DNA of 64,000 nt from Alopecurus myosuroides (GCA_028641055.1 CM054060.1:242820833-242884832); one strand, 5' to 3'. Shown: positions 43,136-55,707, counted from the stretch's first letter. Program-made: numbers and translations. Notes: generated from the sequence alone by a model not told the origin.

Positions 43136-46100
43136 ATGCCGCCAACAAGGAACAACCCGCCTGAGCCACCGCCAATCACGGAGCTGTTGACTCAGATGAC
43201 TCAGGTCGTGGCACAGATGGCCTAGTTCCAGACTAACCAGCACAACAACCAGAATGCTCCACGAGTCAGCATCAAGGAGTTTCTGAGTCTGGGTCCGAGA
43301 GCTTTCGTGGCAACACGCGAGCCTCTGGATGCTGATGACTGGATCCGTGAGATGGCCAGGGCTATGGACATTGCTCACGTTGCCGAGGAAGACAAGGTCA
43401 AGTATGCCACCTACCTACTGAAGGGTCAGGCAGCTACTTGGTGGGAGAACTACCAGACCATGAGAGCTGGCTACCCAATCACCTGGGGCTGTTTCAAGGA
43501 TGCCTTCCTGAAGCACCACATCCCAGATGGTCTCATGGAAAGGATGCGTGAGGAGTTTTTCTCTCTCAAGCAGGGCAAGTTGGACGTCATTGGCTATCAG
43601 AATGAGTTCAATCGCCTCGCTCGATACGCTGGTGATGAGGTGTCCACTGAAGCTAAGAAGATGGCAAGGTTCCGCCGAGGTTTTAACCCGGAACTCAAGT
43701 ACGCACTCACCAACATCAAGTGCAAAGACTTCGAGGAGCTCGTGAACACCGCGCTCAATGAGGAAAATGGGCGCAAGGCGTTCGAGGAGTCTCGCAAGCA
43801 CTCGCGTGAGGGTGGTTCCTCCTCCAACATGACCACCCCTCCGCAGAAGCGCCGCATCTGGGTGCCAAATAGTGCTGTCACTCGGGCTCCATATGCCCAA
43901 GCTTCTCCAGGCTTTGCTCCCCGCCCACCCAACCCATCTCAGATGCATGGTCAGAGGGTTCCAATGGGGCAGCCAAGGCCAGGTCCTCCTCGTGTCGTCA
44001 CTTGCTTCAAGTGCAAGGAGACTGGACACTACGCTGATAAGTGCACTCAGAGGCAGCTACCTCCACCTCCTCGCCCCAACACCAACCAGACAATGGTGCG
44101 TGCTCCCCCGGCTAAAGCCTTCAACTCCAACAACAGGCCTGTCGGGAGGACCGCGAGGGTGAATCATATCAAGGCCGACAAAGCTGAGGAAGCTGCTGAC
44201 GTCGTTCTCGGTATATTACCCGTAAACTCTTTTCCAGCTAAAGTGTTGTTTGATACCGTAGCATCGCATTCTTTTGTGTCAAAGATCTTTGCTACAACGT
44301 ACAACCTAGTTCTGGTTCCACTAAGCAATAAAATAACTGTTCACTCTCCGGGATCTCAAATGTTGACTTCCAAGATAAGTAAGGACAATCAAATCCTAAT
44401 TGGAGGTCGCATATTCCTTGCTTCACTCATGTTGCTGGGAAATTCTGACATTGATGTCATTCTGGGCATGGATTGGTTCAAGACCAACAAAGCTAAGATT
44501 GACTGTGCTCAAAAATCAATAACTCTCTACCACCCTTCTGGCCAGATAGTCTATTCTCCATATGGATCAAGTTCTGTTCAGCTATGCACACTCGATGCAA
44601 AACCTCTTCCTGCAATTGAAAATGTTCCGGTGGTTTGTGAATTCCCTGACGTCTTCCCAGAAGAATTGCCAGGAATGCCTCCGGACAGAGCAGTTGAGTT
44701 TGTGATCGAGCTTGAGCCAGGTACTGCTCCAATCTCTAAGCATCCATACAAGATAGCTCCTCCTGAACTGAAATTGTTAAAGGAGCAAATCGATATGTAC
44801 ATGGAGAAAGGTTACATTCAGCCTAGTTCTTCGGCTTGGGGTTGCCCAACTATGTTCGTTGCCAAGAAGGATCAAACAAAGAGACTTGTGGTTGACTATC
44901 GTCCTCTCAACGAGAAAACCATCAAAAACAAGTATCCAATTCCTCGTATTGATGATCTTTTTGATCAACTTGCTGGAGCCTCAATATTCTCAAAGTTGGA
45001 CTTGAGGATGGGGTACCATCAAATAAAGATCAGAAAGGAAGATATTCCAAAAACAGCTTTCACCACTCGGTACGGTCTATATGAATACACCGTCATGTCC
45101 ATTGGTCTCACCAATGCACCGGCGACATTCTCTAGACTCATGAATTCTGTCTTCCATGAATACCTCGACAAGTTCGTTGTGGTATATCTCAATGATATTC
45201 TGGTCTACTCAAAATCCGAGGAAGAGCATGGAGAACATCTTCGCCTCACTCTCATGAAACTTCGCGAACATCGTCTATATGCCAAATTCTCCAAATGTGA
45301 GTTCTGGATTCCAGAAGTTGCTTACCTTGGTCATATCATCTCTGCCAAAGGCATAGCCATTGACCCAGAAAAGGTTAAAGCAATTGTTGATTGGAAACCT
45401 CCCAAGACGGTGAAGCAAGTCAGAAGTTTTCTTGGCTTGGCTAGCTATTGCCGTCGTTTCGTCCAAAACTTCTCTAAGATTGCCAAACCTCTCACTGATC
45501 TCACAAAGAAGGACAAGAAGTTCGTTTGGACTCCACAGTGCGAGGAGAGTTTCAATCTCCTGAAGACTAAGATCACATCTACCCCAGTTCTGGTTGGCCC
45601 AGATACTACCAAACCTTTCCAGATATTCTGTGATGCATCTCTCCAAGGTCTAGGAGCAGTTCTTATGCAAGAACGTCAAGTTGTGGCTTATGCTTCACGT
45701 CAGCTGAATGCACATGAGCAAAATTATCCCACTCATGACCTAGAACTTGCAGCAGTGGTGTTTGCCCTCAAGAAATGGAGGCAATACTTGTTGGGTAACC
45801 GCACTGAAATCTTTTTCGATCATAAGAGTCTGAAATACATCTTCACTCAACCAGATCTAAACCTCAGGCAAAGGAGATGGATTGAGAAGATTAAAGACTT
45901 TGATCTCACCATTTCTTACACTCCAGGCAAGGCTAATGTTATGGCCGATGCTCTCAGTCGCAAGTCGTATTGCAATAATCTCATGATCATGGAAAGCCAA
46001 CCTCCACTTCATCAAGAATTCCAGAAACTGAACCTTGGTCTTGTTCCTCAAGGATACCTGGCAAACTTGACAGCTAGTCCAACTCTCGAGGACAAGATTC

Positions 46101-47524
46101 GTTCTGAACAACTTCGTGATGCTGAAATCAAGAAGATTGTAGAGCACATCAAAGAAGGCAATGATAAATTCAAGTCCTTCTCAATTGATGACAAGGGAAC
46201 TGTGTTCTTTGAAGGACGCATTGCAGTTCCTCAGATTAAAAGTCTCAAAGATGTCATTCTCAAGGAGGCTCATGAAACTCCCCTCTCCATTCACCCTGGA
46301 AGTACAAAGATGTACCAGGATCTCAAGACGCTGTATTGGTGGCCTGGCATGAAACGTGAAATTGCTCAATACGTTTCTGAATGCGACGTTTGTCAACGTG
46401 TTAAGGCAGTCCATCAGAAAACAGCAGGTCTCCTACAACCTCTGAAAATTCCTGAGTGGAAGTGGGACATGATTGAAATGGACTTCGTCACTGGTTTTCC
46501 AAAGTCCAAGAGGGGCAACGATGCAATCTTCGTTGTCATTGATCGTCTCACTAAGGTAGCTCACTTCTTTGCTGTCAAAGAAACAATCTCAGCTAGCCAG
46601 TTAGCAGAGCTCTACACAACAAAGATTGTTCCCGTTCATGGTGTTCCATTGGAAATAAGCTCAGACCGTGGAAGCATATTCACTTCTCATTTCTGGAAAA
46701 GCTTTCAAGATGCATTGGGCACCAAACTTCTGTTCAGCACAGCTTATCACCCTCAGTCTCAAGGGCAAGTCGAAAGAGTCAATCAGATTCTCGAGGATAT
46801 GCTCAGAGCATGTGGTCTCTCCTTTGGCATGAAATGGGAGGATTGCCTTCCATATGCTGAATTCTCCTACAACAACAGTTTCCAGGCAAGCCTAGGCATG
46901 GCACCATTTGAGGCACTGTATGGCCGCAGATGCAGGAGTCCAATCAATTGGTCTGGAGCTGGTGAACGTTCACTCTTAGGCCCTGACATTGTTAAGGAAG
47001 CCGAAGAGAAAGTTCGCGTCATTCGTGATAATCTCAAGATTGCTCAGTCTCGTCAGAAAAGCTACTATGACAGCAAGCACCGTGATATGGCCTATGCACC
47101 TGGTGACAAGGCATATCTCCGTGTAACTCCCCTCAGAGGCACTCATCGTTTTGGTGTGAAAGGAAAGCTTGCACCAAGATACATTGGTCCTTTCAACATT
47201 CTCTCAAGGCGTGCGGAAAATGCCTATCGTCTTGAACTTCCAGAAAAACTATCCAAGGTGCACGATGTGTTCCACGTGTCACAGCTCAAGAAGTGTTTCA
47301 AAGATCCAGATCGTGCAGTTGATCATGATTCCATTGAACTGCAAGATGATCTCTCTTATGAGGAGCACCCTATTCGAATTCTCGATGAGACCGAGCATAA
47401 GACTCGCAACAAGAGCACCAAGTTCTTGAAAGTGCAGTGGTCGCATCATTCCGATAAAGAGGCAACGTGGGAGACCGAAGAGGATCTTCGAAAGAAGTAT
47501 CCAGACCTTTTCGCTTCTCAGTAA
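43136..47524 (+). pseudogene. Element C gag-pol polyprotein with chromodomain; one nonsense codon and altered active sites
   Basis: From ATG 43136 the frame of 1462 codons is interrupted only by TAG at codon 30 (43223-43225), so the long open stretch begins at 43226 (first Met 43307). Domains: gag; zinc knuckle [14 protein letters not shown] (44003-44044); protease; RT; RNase H; integrase (zinc finger, D,D-35-E); chromodomain (about 47360-47520). Two catalytic motifs are changed. The protease has DTVA (44252-44263) where A and B have DSGA, losing the essential Gly. The RT has YLND (Asn codon 45191-45193) instead of YLDD. RNase H also has FDHK for SDHK. From about 44620 onward the DNA is very close to A and B, but gag and protease are far more diverged, so the element is a mosaic. 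Confidence 0.93.
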
Positions 47525-47549
47525 GGAATCTCGGGGCGCGATTCCTTCA

Positions 47550-47561
47550 AGGGGGGCGTTT
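47550..47561 (+). promoter_or_regulatory. Polypurine tract of element C
   Basis: AAGGGGGG followed by CGTTT and the LTR start at 47562, the same arrangement as B with a shorter G run. Confidence 0.85.
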
Positions 47562-50164
47562 TGTAACATCCCAAGTATGAAAACCACCCTAGCATGTTTG
47601 ATTTCTTGTTTATTAAAGTATTGCATCATGTCATCATATTTATTCTTTGTTTGCATTTGTTTTACTTTGTTCTCCATTTGTTTGCTTCTGTTTTACTCTG
47701 TTATCACATTTGAAATAAAAAGTTCAAATAAAAACAACCATTTGTTTCCAATTTATTCCATAGTGATCAACTAATAAAATGGTGGTTTTTATTTCAATCA
47801 ATTACTTCCAATGGTATTTCAAATTCAAATAAAAAACATTCAAACAGTACCCAAATTCAACTTATAAAAATCAACAAAATAACCCTAACCACTTGTTCTT
47901 TTTAACCAATACGGTTCACCCTAATAAACATGTTGCTTTTAATAAAAATCAATTAATAAGCAATTCTTTCAAATATTGATTTAAATTACAAAACAGTAAT
48001 TAAAAATTGAACTTTTGAAAAACCAAACTTGGCATTTGGTTGTATTTGACCTAAATAGCCCACCCAAATTTTTATAAAATTTTTACTAACTCCAAACCTA
48101 TCATTTTCTTCCATTTTCTATTTCCTGCACAAAAAAAAATCAGAACCAAAAAAGAGAAAAAGAAAAAACGAGGGAGAGAGGCAGTGGGCTGTGCCCCGCG
48201 AGCCCAGCCCACCACTTACCATTTTTCCCTGGCCCGTACCGGTTCGCACCCCCACTCCTTCTTCTTTCTTATGTACGGCAGATCATCCGGTGGTGCCACG
48301 GCGGCACAGTGCCATCCCGGCGGCCATCCTCGCCCCTGGTGGCCTATATCTACCCCCTAGGGCCCTGCGCCGCTGCCCTAGCCCTAGCCTATCTTTTCCC
48401 CTCGAGCTCCGCCGCCGATCCACCCTTCCACTGCCCGCATCTACCCTCTCTGCAACCCCCTTAACTCACCGGAGCGCCGCCGCCTGAACCCATGTCGACC
48501 ACCGCCACCTCGCAGTGTCATCTACCCACCTAGCTATCGAAATCAAACCACCACCCCTCCCTCTTCCGTTTGAACACCGCAGCCACCCCGGAGGAAGTCC
48601 ACGCCATCGCCGCCGTCCACGACCACGCCGCTGTCGCCGTCGAGCTCGTCTGCCCCGAGCCTCTGCCACGTTTACCGCGCCGGTGAGCATGCCACCGTGC
48701 CCTTCTCCTCCTCCCTGTCTGGCTCATGCACCACACCAGCACGCACACGATCTAGCGCAAGCCCATCAGCAGCACGAGCACGCTGTCCACGGTGATCGCC
48801 GCCGGCGTTGCCTCTCTGACGAAGTTCAGAAGCAATTCGTCGTCAGTTAAAAATTCAGGGTCGCGATCTGAAGGTTAACCTCACTGCGCGTGGTATACTG
48901 ACAAGATCGATTCGATTACTGCACTGGTTGCGGTGCGTTGCGCGCGCGCTGGAGCCCAGGGTTCGACCCCTGGCTCACGCGATTAAAATCCAACCTTTTT
49001 TCCGCGCAGCGCTGACAGGGTGGCCCCCCTGTCAGCCACTGCATTGCCACGAAGCACGCGCTGGCCCAGGGCCCATCTGGTCGTGCCTTGGGCTAGTTAT
49101 CTGTGCGGTAACAAATGTTTTTAACCTTTTCTATTTTAAAAACCAGTCCTTTCTTTTTACAGATTGGCCCCTGGAACTAAAATGCAAATAACTTTTGTTT
49201 TATAAACTCAAAAAATAAAAGTAAAATATGTGCACTGCCCCAAATTCAATTATCTACCTATTGGTAACATTTGTTTTCTGTTTTGAATTTTCCAAATGCA
49301 TTTCAAATTTGAATTCAAACAATTCATTTGTAATTTCATAAAATCCATAACTAATTCATACTAAATCCAAATAATGCAAATAAAATATGTTTTGCATGCT
49401 ATTTCAAACCACCTATTCAAATATAAATTTTGTTTCATGGTTTGAATAATAAAAATTGCCTAAATAATTTAAACCTTGTTTAATTCATTTAAATTTGATA
49501 AAATCATAACTTGCTCAAATTAAATTATTTTTGAACATGCAAAATATGTTTTCAACCTAGAAAAGTATAAACTTTTCAAATATGAATTTTATTTAATGTT
49601 TTGAACAAATAAAATTCAATTAATTTTCAAACTTGTTTTAAATTCATTTAAAACTTGCTTAATCTTGTTTAAGTCATAATAAATTCATCCTAACTCCTTT
49701 TTCAATATTTGAAACATGTAATCCAACTAAAATTTTGTATTCTTTTCAAATATGAATTTTGTTATTTATTTTGCACAATTTAAATTGGTGAAAACAACAA
49801 CTATTTGTGTAACCCCTTTAAGGAACCAAAAATTCCCTAACTTAATAAATAAATTTCTAAATTGGTAAACCTTATTTTCAATTGATTCTATTGTTGTTAT
49901 TTTGTTGTTTTCCTCATCCATGCATCATACTAATCCACTTTCACCTGTTGGTTAATTGGAAAACAATTGTTTCAACCAAAATTCATGGGCTTTTCATATG
50001 CAACTCAAAATTGCATATGTGTCCACTTAAATTGTGTTACCAAGTCCACTAGTTTATTTTGATGCATCCATTTAACTTGACATGCATCATCCCTTGATTG
50101 TGCACTATGTCATGATATTGATTGTTTATATTTCTGCATTGTTTGTTTGCTTCTTCTCGGATAG

Positions 50165-50242
50165 ACGACGACGTTGAGACATACGATACTTACGACACCC
50201 CTTCTGAGGATCTAGCTCAGTACCAGGCTGCTGAGTTTGCAG
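50165..50242 (+). CDS. LTR-embedded gene of element C, middle exon (3' LTR)
   Basis: Same 78-base exon as 39959-40036 with intact phase-1 borders and GC-type donor; a few substitutions (one Asp to Tyr). Confidence 0.5.
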
Positions 50243-51435
50243 GCAAGTTATCACTCACATGAACCACTGTGTTCCTTTCAACATTGGTTACCGATACTTT
50301 CCGTTGTCTATTTTGCTAGCCCTATGTATAGTTGTTTCTGTTACGAACCTATCACATGAATCCCTTAACCCTGATATTGCCTCACCTCCACTCCTACAAC
50401 CCATTGTTTGAGCCAGTGTCTTACTAGCATGCTTAGGTTGTTTTGCTCGAGTCTGTTACCCGTTACTTTCTGATTACTATATTTCTATTATGTTCTGGGG
50501 GCTCGATGTTAATCAATCAACCTGTTAATAATAATATGCTGATAAGGCACCGGCAGGAGGCCCTGTGTGGTTTTGAGGCCTGCTAGTGTCGACCCTAATA
50601 GGAAAAGGGTCTTGTCTACTGATCCATGATGAGCGCACTATCCACATGTGGGAAGCGTGTATGGGCGCCCCCCTCAATTTGATTCGATTCGCATCTCGTC
50701 CAAATCGCCTCATTTAGTTCGTGTTTTCCATTTGCCGCATGCATGTTTTTGCGAGCCCAGCGCAGGGTGGAACTTTTGTAGTCGGCATATAGGGGGACAC
50801 GTTCTTAGAGTGCTATGAGGGTCCCCTTTCTTCGGGGCTCGATTATCCGTGCGCCCAAGGTGCTTTGGGCTTGATGCGAAGAAGAGTTGAGTTGTGTTGA
50901 GTGCCCCGCTTGGTGGGAGGCATCCCATCTGGCGGGTTATTCTTACGTGTACGGCCAAATTGGTGCACCCCTGCAGGGATAAATCTTCTCGAGAAGCCGT
51001 GTTTTCCGCGGTTATGGTTGACTTGGTGAAAGTACTGGCTAACAAGTACTCAGAACAACTTACATCTAACTATTGATAACTTGACTAGTAATAGACTTAT
51101 CGACACAACAACTTGATCCATTATTCATTAATCCAACTGTGTGAGTTATCCTCGGATTGCTTCTTTGGATAAGGGGCGAGATCCAGGATGGGTGCGTTTG
51201 GTGGTTAGTTGTAGTTGGTTACGATACGATACCTTATCTTCTTTCTGTTAGCCGGAAGTGGTAGAATCTCTGTAGTTGGTTAGCGCAGCCAGTTGCAGCA
51301 TCTTTTATATCCCCTTTCTTCCGTTGAACCCAAGGCATCTGTGCTTGGTGTTGACGGGCTACACTTTGGTGAACTGTGAGTCTTGCTTGCCAGTACGTTT
51401 ATGTACTGACCCCTTTGGGGCTGTGGTTTCCGCAG

Positions 51436-51500
51436 ACTACGCTTACGAGGATCCCAGTGACGGCTACTACGTGGAGTTTGACGAGGCTGCTGACGATTAG
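51436..51500 (+). CDS. LTR-embedded gene of element C, last exon (3' LTR)
   Basis: Same 65-base exon as 41198-41262, frame and TAG intact. Confidence 0.5.
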
Positions 51501-51978
51501 TTAGCGGACCCGGGCAGGATCCGAGACTACGTGGATGGGCTCCGTCTTTCTTTCATTCCCGGCTTCTTAAGCCTATTTGGATTTGTCTGTACTCAGACCC
51601 TTTGAATGCTTCCGCTGAGATGTAATGATGTTATGTTGGGACAGGTGTCCTCTGGATGATTGTATTTGCTATCTCTGCTCTAGTGAGAGCTATTTGCAAC
51701 TTATTTCAATCTTTTGTGTCTTAGAGATATGTTGTGCTATCATTCTGTTACAAGCCGTTGACGTACCATGTGTGTATGGTATGAAGTACGTCAATGGTAG
51801 TATCCTGATTTCTATGGGATAGTTTACGTCGACGATGAACATATAGGGGTTGGTTGTCACACATACTTGTGTTGGCCTACTCGTAAGAGGACGCGGGTGC
51901 CGGTAAGCCCCGTAATCCAATCTACTACTGTTCAACGGAACGGCGAGTATCCTTTAGAAGTCCGGGTGCGACAATGGT

Positions 51979-52503
51979 CCCTTCAAGGTCCTCAAGCGCG
52001 TCAACTACAAGGCGTACAAGCTCGACATTCCGCAATTCAAGTACCTTGTGCACAACTCCTTCAACGTGTGTGACCTCTCTCCCTTCAATGGAAGTCCAAG
52101 TGATGACAATAGTCAAAAGTCGAGGATGACTCTTTTTGAAGGGGGAGGGGGAGATGATGCATCCCAACCTATTCCACCAAGCTATCCATCAACACCCATT
52201 GGTCCTATGATAAGATCACACGCAAAGACGATGCAGGTGAAATCACTCCTCTTTGTCTTCACGATCGATGACTTGGTGAATAGTACGTCGCCTCATGGAA
52301 AGACCCTATGTGTTCTCAAGTTTGATCCCCCAAAGGATCCCCAAGACGGTGCCCAAGGATTTCGAGAAGATTCCCAAGAAGGCCCTGACGAACAAGAAAA
52401 AAAGGAGGAGAAGAAACGTGCAGGAAACCCGGCCTGCAGCCCGGCCAGGCCGGCCTCCAGAACGGTACCCCAACACAGCCGGCCGTCCTGCTACCCGGCA
52501 TAG
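51979..52503 (+). pseudogene. Element F pol, C-terminal end running into the 3' LTR
   Basis: Directly after the ATGGT duplication the interrupted F integrase resumes (PFKVLKRVNYKAYKLDIP), goes through FNVCDLSPFNG, and crosses the polypurine tract into the LTR with a GPMIRSHAKTMQ segment. CRM-type chromoviruses are known to encode their C-terminal motif partly in the 3' LTR, with a TRSRAK-like core; this copy reads IRSHAK. The 5' LTR has the better TRSRAK version. Confidence 0.8.
52139..52154 (+). promoter_or_regulatory. Polypurine tract of element F
   Basis: AAGGGGGAGGGGGAGA immediately before the LTR start TGATGCA at 52155; it also codes for part of the polyprotein tail. Confidence 0.88.
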
Positions 52504-53252
52504 GCAAGCGTTCCTGCGTGCCCTCAGTCCGGCCCCCTGCCCGAACCGGCCGACCTCCAGTCTGGTCTAGGCTAGCCTTCCTGTGACCCAGGCTGGCCAC
52601 CCCACCGAACCAGCCGGCCTCGAGCCCGGCCTAGACCGGCCTTCCTGCGACCCAGGCCGGCCACCCCACCAAACCAGCCGGCCTCCCAGCTTGGCTTTCC
52701 CGCACCTCGTGAAAATGGGAATATTCCCCTATAATTAGCCTACCTGCCCCCTAGACTATAAATAGACCCCCTTGGCTTCAGATCTAGGTTCTAGATGAAT
52801 TGAGATTTGAGCTTTGCTCTCCCTATGTTCCTCTTGTGAGGCTACTCCTTAGATGTGTATCTAGGAACGAATCAAGACTACTCCAATGTACGTGATGTGG
52901 ATCATATCAAGATTTCCTTGAGTGAGCTAGTCTTTCCCCTTGGGATTCAAATAGACACTTCCCAATCTCTCTCAACTAATCCTTGAGATTCTAGTGGCTC
53001 GACGGACCCGCCATGAAGGTGAAGAGGTTCCAATCAGAGTAAGTTTGACTTGATCCGAGAGATCCGTAGGCTACCCCCGGGTTTGTTGACGGGTTCTTTG
53101 ATCAATAGGGTTTGCTAGTTATCTGTTAGCCTTGTTTCCCCACGAATCTCTCTCGTGTTCTTCCTCATGTTCTTCGTTCTTCCACCTGTGTTCTTCGTGT
53201 TCTTGGTGAATTTGTGAAGATCGGGCCAACCCAATAGGTTTACCCCTCATAA
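52155..53252 (+). repeat. 3' LTR of element F (1098 bp)
   Basis: It starts TGATGCATCCCAACC and ends CTCATAA, where CATCA is expected, then AAAGT. A TATA box lies at 52757 and CCGG-rich 64-bp tandem units are found inside. The two F LTRs differ a good deal, with many substitutions and several gaps, so F is much older than C. Confidence 0.87.
52557..52684. repeat. Two tandem 64-bp GC-rich units in the F LTR
   Basis: Units 52557-52620 and 52621-52684 share ACCCAGG, TGGCCACCCCACC and CCAGCCGGCCT blocks. Partial further units extend upstream. The 5' LTR has a shorter related array at 30520-30640. Confidence 0.8.
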
Positions 53253-53257
53253 AAAGT

Positions 53258-54238
53258 TTATCATGTCTTATGTCAAGCAAGGTTCTTCTTCCTTATTTCA
53301 CCCGATGACTATGGAATCGGTTCTCATCAAAAATTGCAAGAGAGTTGGTGCCAAATAATATAACACAAAAAGGCACTTCTTTGATTGATTAAAGTTGGTG
53401 GGTACCCGTGGATACAGCTAGCCCTTGTTTGAAAAATTATGGTGGGGGGAGGGCCAACCTTAATAAAGAAACATAAACCTCTCTCAAAAGTATAAATACT
53501 TTGCTTGACATGGATTATGATAATTTTTTCACTACCATTCGCTGACATAGACATACACACCTCTCAAAATTGCATTTTCAATGACTGTTTTATTAAAATA
53601 AAAAGCTCTAGCACATGAGTAATCCCTGATTCCCTCTGTGAAGGGCATTTCTTTTCTAATTAAGTTAGTCTCACATATTCCCTCTATTCTCTACCAGCAA
53701 ACTTATGATGTTGAACTGAGATGCATTCTTTTATATGTCCCTGATGATATTTAACCATGTTTTATTGAAGTTGACATTACCATGATGGTAAACATGTTGA
53801 AAGTTGAGCTCTGCTAACTAGCATCTTCCTTTGTGTTGGTTGTTTTCACCTCCTTTATTAAGAACATAACCCCTGAAAGTTTTCTATCCATGAAAATACT
53901 TTGTGATAATTTAAGTATGTGTTATTTGTTTAATAGCTCTGACATAGACTCATCCGGAAAGATAAGATTAATATGGTAGTTGTTCTCTGACCAAGAACAA
54001 TGTTTGCCATAGTTCAATGAATTTGCACTCGCTTTACCTTTATATGATTGCATCATTACTTCTCTTTGAGAAGCATTATTGGAAAGATGGTTGTATATGA
54101 TTGTTACTGTTTATTGAGTAATTGCTGATACTTGATGTTCGCATTTTTTATTATCGACACCTCACATCATAAAACCCGTGGTCATGTTTTCAGAGTTCAG
54201 TTTTCGCTTGGGGACAAGCGGAGTCGCTTGGGGGGAGT
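53258..54238 (+). mobile_element. Athila-type element, 3' internal fragment 3 with polypurine tract
   Basis: Non-coding continuation after F's right target copy. The polypurine tract CTTGGGGGGAG (54227-54237) sits next to the LTR start. No gene is seen in this kilobase. Confidence 0.78.
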
Positions 54239-55707
54239 TGATACGTTCATTTTGCATCACCATTTTATATGATAATTTTCACTTAATCATTGATATTTCC
54301 TTATTAGAGTATTGTACTTATGTTATTTTGTTGTTTTCTCTATGTTCTACAGTTTTACAAAATTATTTATCAAATTCAGAAATCAACTGGAAAAAAACAC
54401 CTGCGGAGAGAGATATTTTTCGGACATTAGAAAAAGGGAAAAATCAGAAAATCTTTGGTCAGAAATCACCGGCCGAGCCCGAAGATCCGCTAGAGGGGAG
54501 CCAGGGGCAGCCAAGTGCCTTCTAGGTGCTCGCCCTTGGTCGTGCCTAGTGGGGCCCCTGCCCCCCTCCGGCTCTCCTTCGGGGTACTTACCCCTCGTGA
54601 CCTAAAAACCTCGAAGATGCACTTCGTAGAATTTTTACGCCACCTGTTCGCAACGGAAACGACAAAGAGAAGAAACACCTTCCTGACAGAGAGATTTCGC
54701 CGGGGAAATTCCCTCTTAGAGGGGGCAATCGTCACCATCGTCACCGTCATCGCACCGGGCATCATTAAGATCATCATCATCATCATCATCACCATCCACC
54801 TCTATCCCGCTGTAACAATTAGCGTTCTATATCGTTTCCACTAGATCTCTCTCCCGTTGTGAATTACTCGCTTGTAGTTGATGGTTATGAGATTGATCAT
54901 TGTTTGCACTTTATGACCAGATTGTTATTAATCCATTTATCACCTCTGACATGTACCATGTGATGTGTTGTGAGTAGATCGTTTAGTTCTTGAGCACATG
55001 GGAGAAGTCTAGCTACTAGTAATCATGTTTCGTTGAGTAATATTTACCGGTTTGATATTTAAGTTATGTTGTTATCTCTCTAGTGGTGTTATGTGAACGT
55101 CGAGTACATAGCACTTCACCTTTTAAGGACCTAGAGGAATGCATTGTTTGCAGGATTTCTTATGGTGGGTTGCCGGAGTGATAGAAAGCTAAACCCAGTT
55201 TGCAATAATTCATATAAGGGAGTAGTAGATACCACGAGTTTATTGCCACAGTTAGATTTATTTCTTAAGTATATTCTTATATTTACGGATGCTTGCGAGT
55301 AGTGTAATCGTAAGTGTGTATTAGTCTCGGATCAGACGGTGCGCTAGCATAGGTCTACCCACATAACACTTACCAAAACGTTAAAGATTAATCAACGGTG
55401 TGTGATGAAAAAAACTAGACGAAACCTCCCGTGTGTGCTCGGGGATGTTTTAGCCATTATAAGAAACACCACCGGCTTGTTCTTTGTGCTAAAAAGGATT
55501 GGACCACTTGCAACAACTTTTTACTTTCATTGTTATTTAGTAGTTATCACTTTATTACTATTACAAAAATCACTAAACAACTGTTCTCTAGTGTTTACAG
55601 TGAAACCTTGCTCGAAACTATTTATCAATACCTTTTGCTCCTCGTTGGGTTCGACACTCTTATTTATAAAAAAGTTACGATCGATCCCCTACACTTGTGT
55701 GTCATCA
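54239..55707 (+). repeat. 3' LTR of the Athila-type element (1469 bp)
   Basis: It starts TGATACGTTCATTTTGCATC and ends TTGTGTGTCATCA, preceded by the GTTGGGTTCGACACTC and GATCCCCTACACTTGT blocks typical of Triticeae Athila LTRs. An ATC-rich microsatellite lies at 54764-54792. ATACT at 55708 would be the right target copy; the left one is outside the window. Confidence 0.88.
54764..54792. repeat. ATC microsatellite in the Athila LTR
   Basis: Seven or so ATC units followed by ACC/ATCC variants. Confidence 0.9.

Larger units (their letters stand above)
37300..51973 (+). mobile_element. Element C: complete Tekay/Del-type chromovirus (14,674 bp)
   Basis: It has both LTRs (4436 and 4412 bp), a primer site, an extra pre-gag ORF, gag-pol with chromodomain, a polypurine tract and a 5-bp target duplication. 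The LTRs look about 99% alike apart from two larger gaps: a 54-bp block near 37454 missing from the 3' LTR, and a 34-bp block at 50921-50954 missing from the 5' LTR. This is the only structurally complete element in the window. It is nested in F within an Athila within a copia. Confidence 0.95.
47562..51973 (+). repeat. 3' LTR of element C (4412 bp)
   Basis: It starts TGTAACATCCCAAG and ends GGGTGCGACA before ATGGT. It repeats all features of the 5' LTR, including the tRNA-like block (B box 48960-48970). It lacks 54 bp near its start and keeps 34 bp at 50921-50954 that the 5' LTR lacks. Confidence 0.93.
30118..53252 (+). mobile_element. Element F: CRM-like Ty3/gypsy chromovirus, complete ends, decayed, with element C nested inside
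   Basis: The LTRs begin TGATGCA. The 5' LTR ends CATCA, and the 3' LTR ends CATAA, one base changed. AAAGT flanks both sides (30113-30117 and 53253-53257). Removing C (37300-51973 plus one ATGGT copy) leaves about 8.46 kb. Gag and pol are full of stops and shifts. The lineage call rests on the protease and reverse-transcriptase style and on a polyprotein tail running into the 3' LTR, known in CRM elements. It has no chromodomain of the A/B/C type. Confidence 0.82.
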
